In this document: in pieces, positions 24,489 to 31,982 of the stretch
Layout of the letters: every line of letters starts with the position of its first letter
Position numbering within the stretch: the stretch's first letter is position 1
Assembly: GCF_014648075.1 (NCBI RefSeq)
Contig: NZ_BMQK01000001.1
Coordinates: 558,001 to 622,000 of the forward strand
DNA: 64,000 nt
Direction: 5' to 3'
DNA from: Streptomyces ruber
GTDB taxonomy: Bacteria; Actinomycetota; Actinomycetes; Streptomycetales; Streptomycetaceae
Translations under genes and position numbers: made by a program
The notes under the pieces: generated by a model
Databases searched by the model: none
The model's input: the letters and a program-made list of their open reading frames with translations, nothing else
Told to the model about the DNA's origin: nothing

Positions 24489-25256
24489 TCACTGGTGACG
24501 GCGCCCGTGGTGGAGCCCGGAGGAGCCGGGAAGCCAGTCCCGGTACGCGGGGTCGCCGCTGACGCACACGCCGATGACCGGCAGGCACAGGACCGGCCGG
24601 GTGGTCTCGCGCTCGCGCTCCGGAGCCGTGGGCGTCGCGTCCGGCGGAGTGGGCCGGGGTGCGGCGGGCCGGGTGCGGGCCGGGGCGCGTGTGGTCGGAG
24701 GGGGCTTCGGTGGGGCGGTCGGTGCTGTGGCGACATCGGTGATGTCCGTGACATCGGTGGCCGCGGAGGCGGAAGCCCTGGGGGCGGGCCCGCGCGGGGC
24801 GCCGCCGGGGGGCGCGGCCGTGGTGCCGGGCACCCGTGCGGATCCCGGAGCGCGCGGCGACGGGGTTCCCGGGCGCGGGCCGGAGACGTCGTCCGTGGCG
24901 CGCGCCGGGGGTGAGGTGGTCGGGGACGCCGCCGTCCGAGGCGGGTCGTAGGCGCTTCCGGCCCCGACGGCGCGTGGCTCCGCGGGATCGCCCCCGGCGC
25001 TCCCGCCGGACGGCTCGGGCACCAACAGCCTCACCAGTCCCAGCGCCCCCGCCATCAGGGCGAACGCGCCGACCGCGATCCGCAGCCGCCGGGGACGGGG
25101 CTTGCGGTGTCGGCCGCTGCCGGGGCGCGCCGCTGCCACGGCTCCTGCTCCCTCTGCGGGCCCCTCGTTCTCCCCGTTCTCCCCGTTGTCTCTGTTTTCC
25201 CCGTTCTCTCTGTTCTCCCCGTTCTCTTCGTTCCCCTCGATCGGCGTCTCCGTCAT
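24489..25256 (-). CDS. Membrane-anchored Pro/Ala/Thr-rich protein of unknown function
   Basis: 255 residues. The N-terminus is a run of Asn-Gly-Glu-Asn units (about residues 8-30) encoded by a TTCTCCCCG-like minisatellite (25165-25239). A basic patch RHRKPRPRRLR then precedes one membrane helix (IAVGAFALMAGALGLVRLLV). The outer part is a long Pro/Ala/Thr/Ser stalk ending in VLCLPVIGVCVSGDPAYRDWLPG, whose two Cys may form a disulfide. ATG at 25256. The topology suggests a cell-wall-spanning stalk with a small C-terminal head. It is divergent from the enoyl-CoA hydratase gene. Function unknown. Confidence 0.65.
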   Translation of the reverse strand: MTETPIEGNEENGENRENGENRDNGENGENEGPAEGAGAVAAARPGSGRHRKPRPRRLRIAVGAFALMAGALGLVRLLVPEPSGGSAGGDPAEPRAVGAGSAYDPPRTAASPTTSPPARATDDVSGPRPGTPSPRAPGSARVPGTTAAPPGGAPRGPAPRASASAATDVTDITDVATAPTAPPKPPPTTRAPARTRPAAPRPTPPDATPTAPERERETTRPVLCLPVIGVCVSGDPAYRDWLPGSSGLHHGRRHQ

Positions 25257-25435
25257 GGCCGTTCCCTCCCCCGAGCGCCTCGCGCCCCCGGTGCGCTGTG
25301 CGGTGCGCAGGCTATGCGCCCCGGGAGGGGGCGGGAGGGAGTCGGGACGACTGTCACACGAACGGCTGACGGAGGGGGCAGCCGTCCCTCCCTTCCCCGG
25401 CGGGGCCCCGGCTGCCATGATCGGAGACGCCGGGA

Positions 25436-25452
25436 GTTAACCGACGTTAACC
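25436..25452. promoter_or_regulatory. GTTAACC direct repeat upstream of the enoyl-CoA hydratase gene
   Basis: GTTAACC at 25436-25442 and again at 25446-25452 (10-nt period), directly before the AGGAGGG ribosome site of the gene at 25465. AT-containing words are rare here, so a regulator site is plausible. Confidence 0.35.
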
Positions 25453-25464
25453 AGGAGGGTCGTC

Positions 25465-26280
25465 ATGACGGATGGGGCGGAGCGAGGGGACGAGCGGCGG
25501 TACGGGGAGTTCGTCGGCGTACGGCGGCACGGGTACGTCGCCGAGCTCGTCCTCGACCGCCCGGCGGCCATGAACGCGGTCTCGACGGAGATGGCGCGTT
25601 CGATCGCCGGTGCCTGTGAGGCGCTCGCCGCCGACCGGGACGTCCGTGCCGTCGTGCTGACCTCCACGCACGAGCGGGCCTTCTGCGTGGGCGCCGATCT
25701 GAAGGAGCGCAACTCCTTCAGTGACGCCGACCTCGTGCGCCAGCGGCCCGTCGCGCGCGCCGCGTACACCGGCGTACTGGAGCTGCCGATGCCGACGGTC
25801 GCCGCCGTGCACGGCTTCGCGCTGGGCGGCGGGTTCGAGCTGGCCCTGTCGTGCGACCTGATCGTGGCGGACCGTACGGCGGTGGTCGGGCTCCCGGAGG
25901 TGTCCGTGGGGGTGATCCCGGGCGGTGGCGGTACGCAGCTGCTGCCGCGCCGGGTCGGTGCCGCGCGGGCCGCCGAGCTGGTCTTCACGGCCCGGCGCCT
26001 GGAGGCGGAGGAGGTCGCGGAGCTGGGGCTCGTCGACCGGCTGGTGGGCGCCGGCGAGGACCGTACGGAGGCGCTGGCGCTGGCCGCCCGGATCGCGGGG
26101 AACTCGCCCGTGGGGCTACGGGCCGCCAAGCGGGCGCTGCGGCTCGGGCACGGGCTCGACCTGCGCACCGGTCTGGAGGTCGAGGACGCGGCCTGGCGGG
26201 CCGTCGCCTTCTCCGGGGACCGGGCGGAGGGCGTCGCGGCGTTCAACGAGAAGCGGCGGCCGGAGTGGCCCGGGGAGTAG
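25465..26280 (+). CDS. Enoyl-CoA hydratase/isomerase family protein
   Basis: 271-residue crotonase-fold enzyme. CoA and oxyanion-hole motifs: DRPAAMNAVS, RAFCVGADLKER and HGFALGGGFELALSCDL. Both catalytic glutamates of a true hydratase appear to be present (GGGFELALSCD and GLPEVSVGVIPGGGGTQLLPR). It should hydrate trans-2-enoyl-CoA in beta-oxidation or in a branched-chain or aromatic acid pathway; the substrate cannot be read from the sequence. ATG at 25465 with an excellent AGGAGGG site. The neighbours are unrelated, so it is probably monocistronic. Confidence 0.87.
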   Translation: MTDGAERGDERRYGEFVGVRRHGYVAELVLDRPAAMNAVSTEMARSIAGACEALAADRDVRAVVLTSTHERAFCVGADLKERNSFSDADLVRQRPVARAAYTGVLELPMPTVAAVHGFALGGGFELALSCDLIVADRTAVVGLPEVSVGVIPGGGGTQLLPRRVGAARAAELVFTARRLEAEEVAELGLVDRLVGAGEDRTEALALAARIAGNSPVGLRAAKRALRLGHGLDLRTGLEVEDAAWRAVAFSGDRAEGVAAFNEKRRPEWPGE

Positions 26281-26391
26281 TTCCCCCCGCTGTTCTCTCC
26301 GCTGCTTGCCGGGGCTCCCTGGGGCTCTCCGGCGGCCGTCCGGCCGCACACCGACACGCCAAACCGGGATAAACCTCCCTAGTCTGGACGG

Positions 26392-27570
26392 ATGGGTGAG
26401 GACGAACGGTTGCGGGCCGTGGTGGCCTTGGCGCAGGGGATGGCGGCCGCGCGCACCCCTGACGAGTCCTGGCGGGCGGCGGCCGAGGGGGCGCGGCACG
26501 CACTGGACGGCGGCTTCGCCGCGCTGTCGGTGTGGGAGCGCGAGCTGGGCCGGCTGCGCGTCCTCGTCAACGTCGGGGACAGGGCGCCGGACGAGGAGGA
26601 GTTCCCGGACGCGGAGACGTATCCGGTGCACCGCTTCCCGGAGATCACCGAGTTCCTGCACGAGCGCTGGGCGGGCGGGATCGGGCCCAGCGCCTGGGTG
26701 GAGACCGCGGAGGCCGCGGAGGACGCCGCCGGGCCGGCCGGATCCGCCGGCCCGGAGGGGCGCTGCCTCCAGCGTGTCGAGGCCCTGCGCAGCCGGGGCC
26801 GCGGCTCCTGCGTGGTGGCGCCGGTCGTGCTGCGCGGGCGCGCGTGGGGCGAGCTGTACGTGGCGCGTCCGGCGGGGGCCGAGGTGTTCGGTACGGAGGA
26901 CGCCGAGTTCGCGACCGTGCTGGCGGCCGTCGCCGCGGCCGGGATCGCGCAGACCGAGCAGGTGGAGGAGGCCCGGCAGTTGGCGTTCACGGACGCGCTG
27001 ACCGGCCTCGCCAACCGCCGGGCGGTCGATGTGCGGCTCGGCGAGGCGATCGAGCGGCACCGCGCCGACGGCACCGCCGTGAGTCTCGTGGTCTGCGACA
27101 TGAACGGGCTGAAGTGGGTCAACGACACCCACGGCCACGCCGCGGGGGACCGGCTCCTGGAGCGGTTCGGCTCGGTGCTGTCGCTGTGCGGCGCGATGCT
27201 GCCGGGCGCGCTGGCGGCGCGGCTCGGGGGTGACGAGTTCTGCCTGCTGGCGGTGGGGCCGCCGGCGGACGACGTGGTGCGGGTGGCCGGGGAACTCTGC
27301 CGCCGCGCCGCCGATTTGGAGCTGGGTGAGGGCGTCGCCTGCGGGGTGGCGTCCACGCAGGACCCGATCGGCGCCGTCCGGTCGGCGCGCCGGCTGTTCC
27401 GGCTCGCGGACGCGGCGCAGTACCGGGCGAAGGCGGAACGCTCGCCGAAGCCGGTGGTGGCGGGCCGGCAGGGTCCGGACGACCCGGTGCTGCGCCTCGC
27501 CGACCGCCCCGGGCCGGGCGCGCCGGGGACGGGTGACCGGCGGAGCTTCCGGGGGCGGAGCCCGCGGTGA
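26392..27570 (+). CDS. GAF-GGDEF diguanylate cyclase (CdgE-like)
   Basis: 392 residues. A GAF-like sensor covers about residues 5-195, with an insert of Ala/Gly near 105-125. The GGDEF domain follows (FTDALTGLANRRA ... CDMNGLKWVNDTHGHAAGD ... ARLGGDEFCLL). The signature GGDEF (~residue 278) and the metal-binding Asp of CDMNG are intact, so it should make c-di-GMP from GTP. No RxxD inhibitory site precedes GGDEF, so product inhibition is unlikely. Cytosolic. TAGTCT ends 6 nt before the ATG and there is no ribosome site. In S. coelicolor the syntenic gene is one of the cdg set (I believe cdgE). c-di-GMP controls development through BldD. Confidence 0.87.
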   Translation: MGEDERLRAVVALAQGMAAARTPDESWRAAAEGARHALDGGFAALSVWERELGRLRVLVNVGDRAPDEEEFPDAETYPVHRFPEITEFLHERWAGGIGPSAWVETAEAAEDAAGPAGSAGPEGRCLQRVEALRSRGRGSCVVAPVVLRGRAWGELYVARPAGAEVFGTEDAEFATVLAAVAAAGIAQTEQVEEARQLAFTDALTGLANRRAVDVRLGEAIERHRADGTAVSLVVCDMNGLKWVNDTHGHAAGDRLLERFGSVLSLCGAMLPGALAARLGGDEFCLLAVGPPADDVVRVAGELCRRAADLELGEGVACGVASTQDPIGAVRSARRLFRLADAAQYRAKAERSPKPVVAGRQGPDDPVLRLADRPGPGAPGTGDRRSFRGRSPR

Positions 27571-27599
27571 CGGCTTCCGTTTTGAGCTCTGGCCGAAGT

Positions 27600-27672
27600 C
27601 CCGCCCGGAGCCCCGCCCGGAGCCCCGCCCGAAGCCCCGCCCGGAGTCCCGCCCGGAGCCCCGCCCGGGAGG
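27600..27672. repeat. 12-nt tandem repeat, about six copies
   Basis: CCCGCCCGGAGC-like units repeat about six times with single-base variants, directly after the GGDEF gene and before the hutH promoter. The complementary stretch is G-rich. Confidence 0.8.
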
Positions 27673-27721
27673 GGCGCCCGGGAGGGGTGCGCCGGGTAAG
27701 GGCCGAGCCCGTTGATCGGTC

Positions 27722-27757
27722 GTGACATTCGGCGATTCAGTACCTACGATCCTGAAT
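27722..27757 (+). promoter_or_regulatory. hutH promoter (leaderless)
   Basis: -35 GTGACA (27722-27727), 17-nt spacer, -10 TACGAT (27745-27750). The -10 ends 7 nt before the hutH ATG at 27758, so transcription should begin at the start codon. Confidence 0.65.
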
Positions 27758-29338
27758 ATGGATATGCACTCTGGGGGCACGGTGGTGCTCGGGACGTCGG
27801 GTGCCACCGCGGCCGACGTCGTCGCCGTGGCGCGGGACGGCGCCCGGGTCGAGCTCGCCGAGGAGGCGGTGGCGGCCCTGAAGGCGGCGCGCGAGGTCGT
27901 GGACGCGCTGGCGGCCGAGCCGGACCCCGTCTACGGCGTCTCGACCGGCTTCGGCGCCCTCGCCACCCGGCACATCGGCCCGGAGCTGCGTACCCGGCTG
28001 CAGCGCAACATCGTGCGCTCGCACGCCGCGGGCATGGGGCCGCGTGTGGAGCGCGAGGTGGTGCGCGCGCTGATGTTCCTGCGCCTGAAGACGGTCTGCT
28101 CCGGCCACACGGGGGTACGGCCCGAGGTCGCGCGGACCATGGCCGCCGTGCTGAACGCGGGCATCACCCCGGCCGTCCACGAGTACGGCTCGCTGGGCTG
28201 CTCCGGCGACCTCGCGCCGCTGTCCCACTGCGCGCTGACCCTGATGGGCGAGGGCGAGGCGGAGGGCCCCGACGGCGTCGTACGCCCGGCGGGCGACCTG
28301 CTCGCCGCACATGGCATCACCCCGGTCGAACTGCGCGAGAAGGAGGGCCTCGCCCTCCTCAACGGCACCGACGGCATGCTCGGCATGCTGTTCCTCGCCC
28401 TCGCCGACCTGGAGCTGCTCTACAAGTCGGCCGACGTCACGGCGGCCCTCACCCTGGAGGCCCTGCTCGGCACGGACAAGGTGCTCGCCCCCGAGCTGCA
28501 CGCGCTCCGCCCGCACCCCGGGCAGGCCGCCTCGGCCGCCAACATGCTGGCGGTGCTGGCGGGTTCGGGGATGACCGGCAGCCATCAGGAGGACGCGCCC
28601 CGGGTCCAGGACGCCTACTCGGTGCGCTGCGCCCCGCAGGTCGCGGGCGCGGGCCGGGACACGATCGCCCACGCGCGCGTGGTGGCCGAACGGGAGCTCG
28701 CGGCGGCCGTCGACAACCCGGTGGTGCTGCCCGGGGGCACCTCCCAGGCTTTCGGCGCCGGGGGCAGGGTCGAGTCCAACGGCAACTTCCATGGCGCGCC
28801 CGTCGCTTACGTCCTCGACTTCCTCGCCGTCGCGGCCGCGGACCTCGCCTCGATCGCGGAGCGCCGTACGGACCGCCTCCTCGACAAGAACCGCAGCCAC
28901 GGGCTCCCGGCGTTCCTCGCGGACGACCCGGGCGTCGACTCCGGGCTCATGATCGCCCAGTACACCCAGGCGGCCCTGGTGAGCGAGTTGAAGCGGCTCG
29001 CGGTCCCCGCGTCGGTGGACTCGATCCCCTCCTCGGCGATGCAGGAGGACCACGTCTCGATGGGCTGGTCCGCCGCGCGCAAGCTGCGTACGGCGGTCGA
29101 CGGTCTGGCGCGCGTGCTGGCGGTCGAACTGTACGCCGCCACCCGGGCGATCGAACTGCGCGGGGCGCTCACTCCGGCGCCCGCGACGCGTGCGGTCGTG
29201 GACGCCGTGCGCGCGGCCGGTGCCGGGGGTCCGGGACCGGACCGGTTCCTGGCCCCCGAGCTTGCCGTGGTGGACGCGTTCGTGCGTGACGGACGGCTGG
29301 TCGCGGCGGTGGAGACGGTCACCGGGCCGCTGCGGTAG
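27758..29338 (+). CDS. hutH: Histidine ammonia-lyase
   Basis: 526-residue HAL that deaminates L-histidine to trans-urocanate, the first step of histidine use. The MIO cofactor motif is GSLGCSGDLAPLSH, with Cys148-Ser149-Gly150 instead of the usual Ala-Ser-Gly; Streptomyces HutH proteins share this. Other signatures: YGVSTGFGALA with its catalytic Tyr, QRNIVRSHAAG, NGTDGML, QDAYSVRCAPQV and SIPSSAMQEDHVSM. The ATG at 27758 gives the conserved MDMH start; the next ATG (27764) is possible. The gene is alone, without other hut genes nearby. Confidence 0.95.
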   Translation: MDMHSGGTVVLGTSGATAADVVAVARDGARVELAEEAVAALKAAREVVDALAAEPDPVYGVSTGFGALATRHIGPELRTRLQRNIVRSHAAGMGPRVEREVVRALMFLRLKTVCSGHTGVRPEVARTMAAVLNAGITPAVHEYGSLGCSGDLAPLSHCALTLMGEGEAEGPDGVVRPAGDLLAAHGITPVELREKEGLALLNGTDGMLGMLFLALADLELLYKSADVTAALTLEALLGTDKVLAPELHALRPHPGQAASAANMLAVLAGSGMTGSHQEDAPRVQDAYSVRCAPQVAGAGRDTIAHARVVAERELAAAVDNPVVLPGGTSQAFGAGGRVESNGNFHGAPVAYVLDFLAVAAADLASIAERRTDRLLDKNRSHGLPAFLADDPGVDSGLMIAQYTQAALVSELKRLAVPASVDSIPSSAMQEDHVSMGWSAARKLRTAVDGLARVLAVELYAATRAIELRGALTPAPATRAVVDAVRAAGAGGPGPDRFLAPELAVVDAFVRDGRLVAAVETVTGPLR

Positions 29339-29353
29339 CGGCGTCGGGCGCCG

Positions 29354-29788
29354 TCAGAATTCGAAGCGTTCCCTGCGTACCGAGTGCACGACGAACCCGG
29401 CGCCGAGGGTCAGGAAGAGCGTGCCGCCGACGATGTACGGGGTGGTGTCGAAGGACCCCGTGTCGGCGAGCCGGGTGTGGGCGCCGGCCGGTACGGCGAC
29501 GCCCTCGCCGGACTGCGTGAAGACCGCCCGGGCCGGGCCCGCCGGCTCCGCGTTCGCGTCGGTGGACGTGGATGCGGATGTGGACGTGGATGTGGACGTG
29601 GATGCGGATGTGGTCGTCCCCGCATGCGTGGTGGTTGTCGTGGTGGTGTTCGTCTCCGGGCTCCCCGGCTGGTTCTGGGTGGCGCCTGCGGACGGGACGA
29701 ACCACAGGGCCGCGAGGAGGGTCCCGGCGGCGGTGGCGGTCAGCAACGTCCGACGTGCGGTGGACGACGATCGGCGTGCGGCGGACAC
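29354..29788 (-). CDS. Small LAxTG cell-wall-anchored protein
   Basis: 144 residues with a signal peptide (RRTLLTATAAGTLLAALWFVPSAGA), a Thr/Ser-rich stalk (residues ~45-80, encoded by GTGGAT/GTGGAC 6-nt repeats at 29565-29620), a short folded part, and a C-terminal sorting signal: LADTG, hydrophobic helix, then RRER. LAxTG is the motif used by Streptomyces class E sortases, so the protein should be covalently fixed to peptidoglycan. No sortase gene is nearby. Start is a GTG at 29788. It is convergent with hutH. Function unknown; the stalk looks like a surface display spacer. Confidence 0.75.
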   Translation of the reverse strand: MSAARRSSSTARRTLLTATAAGTLLAALWFVPSAGATQNQPGSPETNTTTTTTTHAGTTTSASTSTSTSTSASTSTDANAEPAGPARAVFTQSGEGVAVPAGAHTRLADTGSFDTTPYIVGGTLFLTLGAGFVVHSVRRERFEF

Positions 29789-29898
29789 GGAATATCGATC
29801 CCCTTGTGGAGCTGGCGAATTGGCCGTGGGATGCGATGCTAGTGAAAGCCGCGGGTCGCGTAAAAGCCGGGCTGCCGGTCAGTCGTACGCTCCGGGCT

Positions 29899-30255
29899 AT
29901 GAACACTTCTGAGACATCACGCTTTGTCCGTGTCCGCGTGGACCTGGTCGTCGAGATCGACTCCGCCGAGGCCGTCGCCGAGGCGGCGCAGCGGCGGATC
30001 GAGGACGACCCCGATATGCCGGCGCATGAGCGGGTACACGCCAACAGTGCGGTGATGGAGGACACGGCGGAGGCCCTCGCGTATCTGGTCGATCCGTTCG
30101 ACCTGGTCAGTGGGGTGCCCGGGGTGGAACTGGCGCAGGCCTCGTGGAGCAGCGAGCAGATCGAGTACGACCCCGATGCGCTGGAGTGGGAACTCGACGG
30201 GGAAGATGATGCCGACGACGACGACGGGGAAGCAGCGGAACGCGGGCTCGGCTGA
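29899..30255 (+). CDS. Conserved acidic protein of unknown function
   Basis: 118 residues, no signal peptide or membrane helix, very acidic C-terminus (ELDGEDDADDDDGEAAERG). The N-terminal part RFVRVRVDLVVEIDSAEAVAEAA looks like a beta-strand and helix of a small alpha/beta fold. I do not recognise a family beyond its apparent conservation in Streptomyces. TACGCT (29886-29891) ends 7 nt before the ATG, which suggests a leaderless transcript. It is divergent from the LAxTG gene and followed by a strong terminator. Confidence 0.7.
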   Translation: MNTSETSRFVRVRVDLVVEIDSAEAVAEAAQRRIEDDPDMPAHERVHANSAVMEDTAEALAYLVDPFDLVSGVPGVELAQASWSSEQIEYDPDALEWELDGEDDADDDDGEAAERGLG

Positions 30256-30279
30256 GGCGTGGCGGAAAAAGATTCACGG

Positions 30280-30304
30280 CCCCGGGCGGCAACCGCGCCC
30301 GGGG
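30280..30304. terminator. Hairpin terminator
   Basis: Perfect 9-bp stem CCCCGGGCG / CGCCCGGGG with a 7-nt loop, 25 nt after the acidic-protein gene; flanking ACGG/CCGT can extend it. Confidence 0.7.
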
Positions 30305-30481
30305 TTCCGTCGTCTCATCAGGCGCACTGACCACCCCGGAGCCGTGGTCCGGCCTCCGGCCGGGCGTGGTGTGGACCACATATCGGTGTCTTGTGGAACG
30401 GGATGAACCGGTCGTGGCGTTGAAGGTCGTACGGGAAGTCTCAGGGGTCTTGGGGAATTGGCAACGATGGAGAAGCGTGTG

Positions 30482-31732
30482 ATGACGAACAGTAGGCGGC
30501 GCAGGGGCCTGTCGGTCGCGTCCGCTCTGCTCGGCGGGGTGCTGGTGCTCTCTGCGTGCAGCGGGGGAGACACCGACGACACGTCTGCCGGGGGCGGCGG
30601 CGAGTCCCGGGCCGAGGTCGACGAGGCGGCCGCCACGAAGACCTCCGAGGCCGACATCGAGATCACGCCCAAGGACGGCTCGAACAACGCCTCCATCAAC
30701 AACTCCGCCAAGGTGACCGTGAGCAAGGGCACGCTCACCGAGGTCACCATGGAGACCTCCGACGGGACCGCCGTGGAGGGCGAGATATCCGCGGACAAGA
30801 CGAGCTGGGAGCCCACCGGACAGCTCGAGCGGTCCACCACCTACAAGGTGAGCGCCACGGCCGAGGACTCCGAGGGGCGCGCCGCCCACGAGAACGCGTC
30901 GTTCACGACGGTCTCCCCGGACAACAGCTTCATCGGCAACTTCACGCCGGAGGACGGCTCCACGGTCGGCGTCGGCATGCCGGTCTCGATCAACTTCGAC
31001 AAGGCGATCGAGAACAAGGCCGAGGTGCAGAAGGGCATCACGGTCACCTCCAGCGCCGGTCAGGAGGTCGTCGGGCACTGGTTCAACGCCAACCGGCTCG
31101 ACTTCCGGCCCGAGAAGTACTGGACGGAGAACCAGACCGTCACGCTGAAGCTCGCGCTCGACGGTGTCGAGGGCGCCGAGGGCGTCTACGGCGTCCAGCA
31201 GAAGACGGTCACCTTCAAGATCGGCCGCAACCAGGTCTCGGTCGTCGACGCCAAGACCAAGCAGATGAAGGTCATGCAGGACGGGAAGGTCGTCCGGACC
31301 ATCCCGATCTCGGCCGGCTCGCCGGAGAACAAGACGTACGAGGGCCAGATGGTGATCTCCGAGAAGTTCAAGGAGACCCGGATGAACGGCGCGACGGTCG
31401 GCTTCACCGACGACGACGGCGAGGGCGAGTACGACATCAAGGACGTGCCGCACGCCATGCGCCTGTCGACCTCCGGCACCTTCATCCACGGCAACTACTG
31501 GGGCGCCAAGTCGATCTTCGGCAGCGTGAACACGAGCCACGGCTGCGTCGGCCTGGCGGACACCAAGGGCGCCAACGACCCGAACACCCCCGGCGCCTGG
31601 TTCTACAACAACTCGATCATCGGTGACGTCGTGGTCGTGGAGAACACGGGCGACGACACCATCAAGCCCGACAACGGCCTCAACGGCTGGAACATGGACT
31701 GGGCCGAGTGGAAGGCGGGCTCGGAGGTCTGA
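30482..31732 (+). CDS. L,D-transpeptidase lipoprotein with Ig-like domains
   Basis: 416 residues. Lipoprotein signal with lipobox LSAC, a short acidic linker, two Ig-like beta domains (about 60-140 and 145-245), then the YkuD catalytic domain: HGNYWGAKSIFGS and STSHGCVGLAD-type motif with nucleophile Cys355 and its His. Such enzymes make 3-3 cross-links in peptidoglycan of actinomycetes and use meso/LL-DAP tetrapeptides; they are insensitive to most penicillins. The ATG at 30482 has GGAGAAG 6 nt upstream, better than the in-frame ATG at 30467. The product should be lipid-anchored on the outer face of the membrane. Confidence 0.9.
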   Translation: MTNSRRRRGLSVASALLGGVLVLSACSGGDTDDTSAGGGGESRAEVDEAAATKTSEADIEITPKDGSNNASINNSAKVTVSKGTLTEVTMETSDGTAVEGEISADKTSWEPTGQLERSTTYKVSATAEDSEGRAAHENASFTTVSPDNSFIGNFTPEDGSTVGVGMPVSINFDKAIENKAEVQKGITVTSSAGQEVVGHWFNANRLDFRPEKYWTENQTVTLKLALDGVEGAEGVYGVQQKTVTFKIGRNQVSVVDAKTKQMKVMQDGKVVRTIPISAGSPENKTYEGQMVISEKFKETRMNGATVGFTDDDGEGEYDIKDVPHAMRLSTSGTFIHGNYWGAKSIFGSVNTSHGCVGLADTKGANDPNTPGAWFYNNSIIGDVVVVENTGDDTIKPDNGLNGWNMDWAEWKAGSEV

Positions 31733-31757
31733 TCCAGCCCCCGCTCCCTTCCCCCAC

Positions 31758-31788
31758 AGTGGCGCCGCCCCGCACGGGCGGCGCCACT
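31758..31788. terminator. Strong hairpin terminator after the L,D-transpeptidase gene
   Basis: Perfect 13-bp stem AGTGGCGCCGCCC / GGGCGGCGCCACT with a 5-nt loop, 25 nt past the stop codon. Confidence 0.85.
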
Positions 31789-31982
31789 GGCGTGTCCGGC
31801 GAGGGCTTCTCACATGCCTCGGCGTGCCTCGGTGAAGGAGAACGCGCAAGCGGGGTGATCCGGCCATCGTCCATGCGATCCGGACAACTTGAATCATGCA
31901 TGGAACCCACGTCACATGAACGTCGATCCCTCTGGCCGGATGAAAGAACGCGCGTGTCCGGACTTCGACCACAGGGGGAGAC

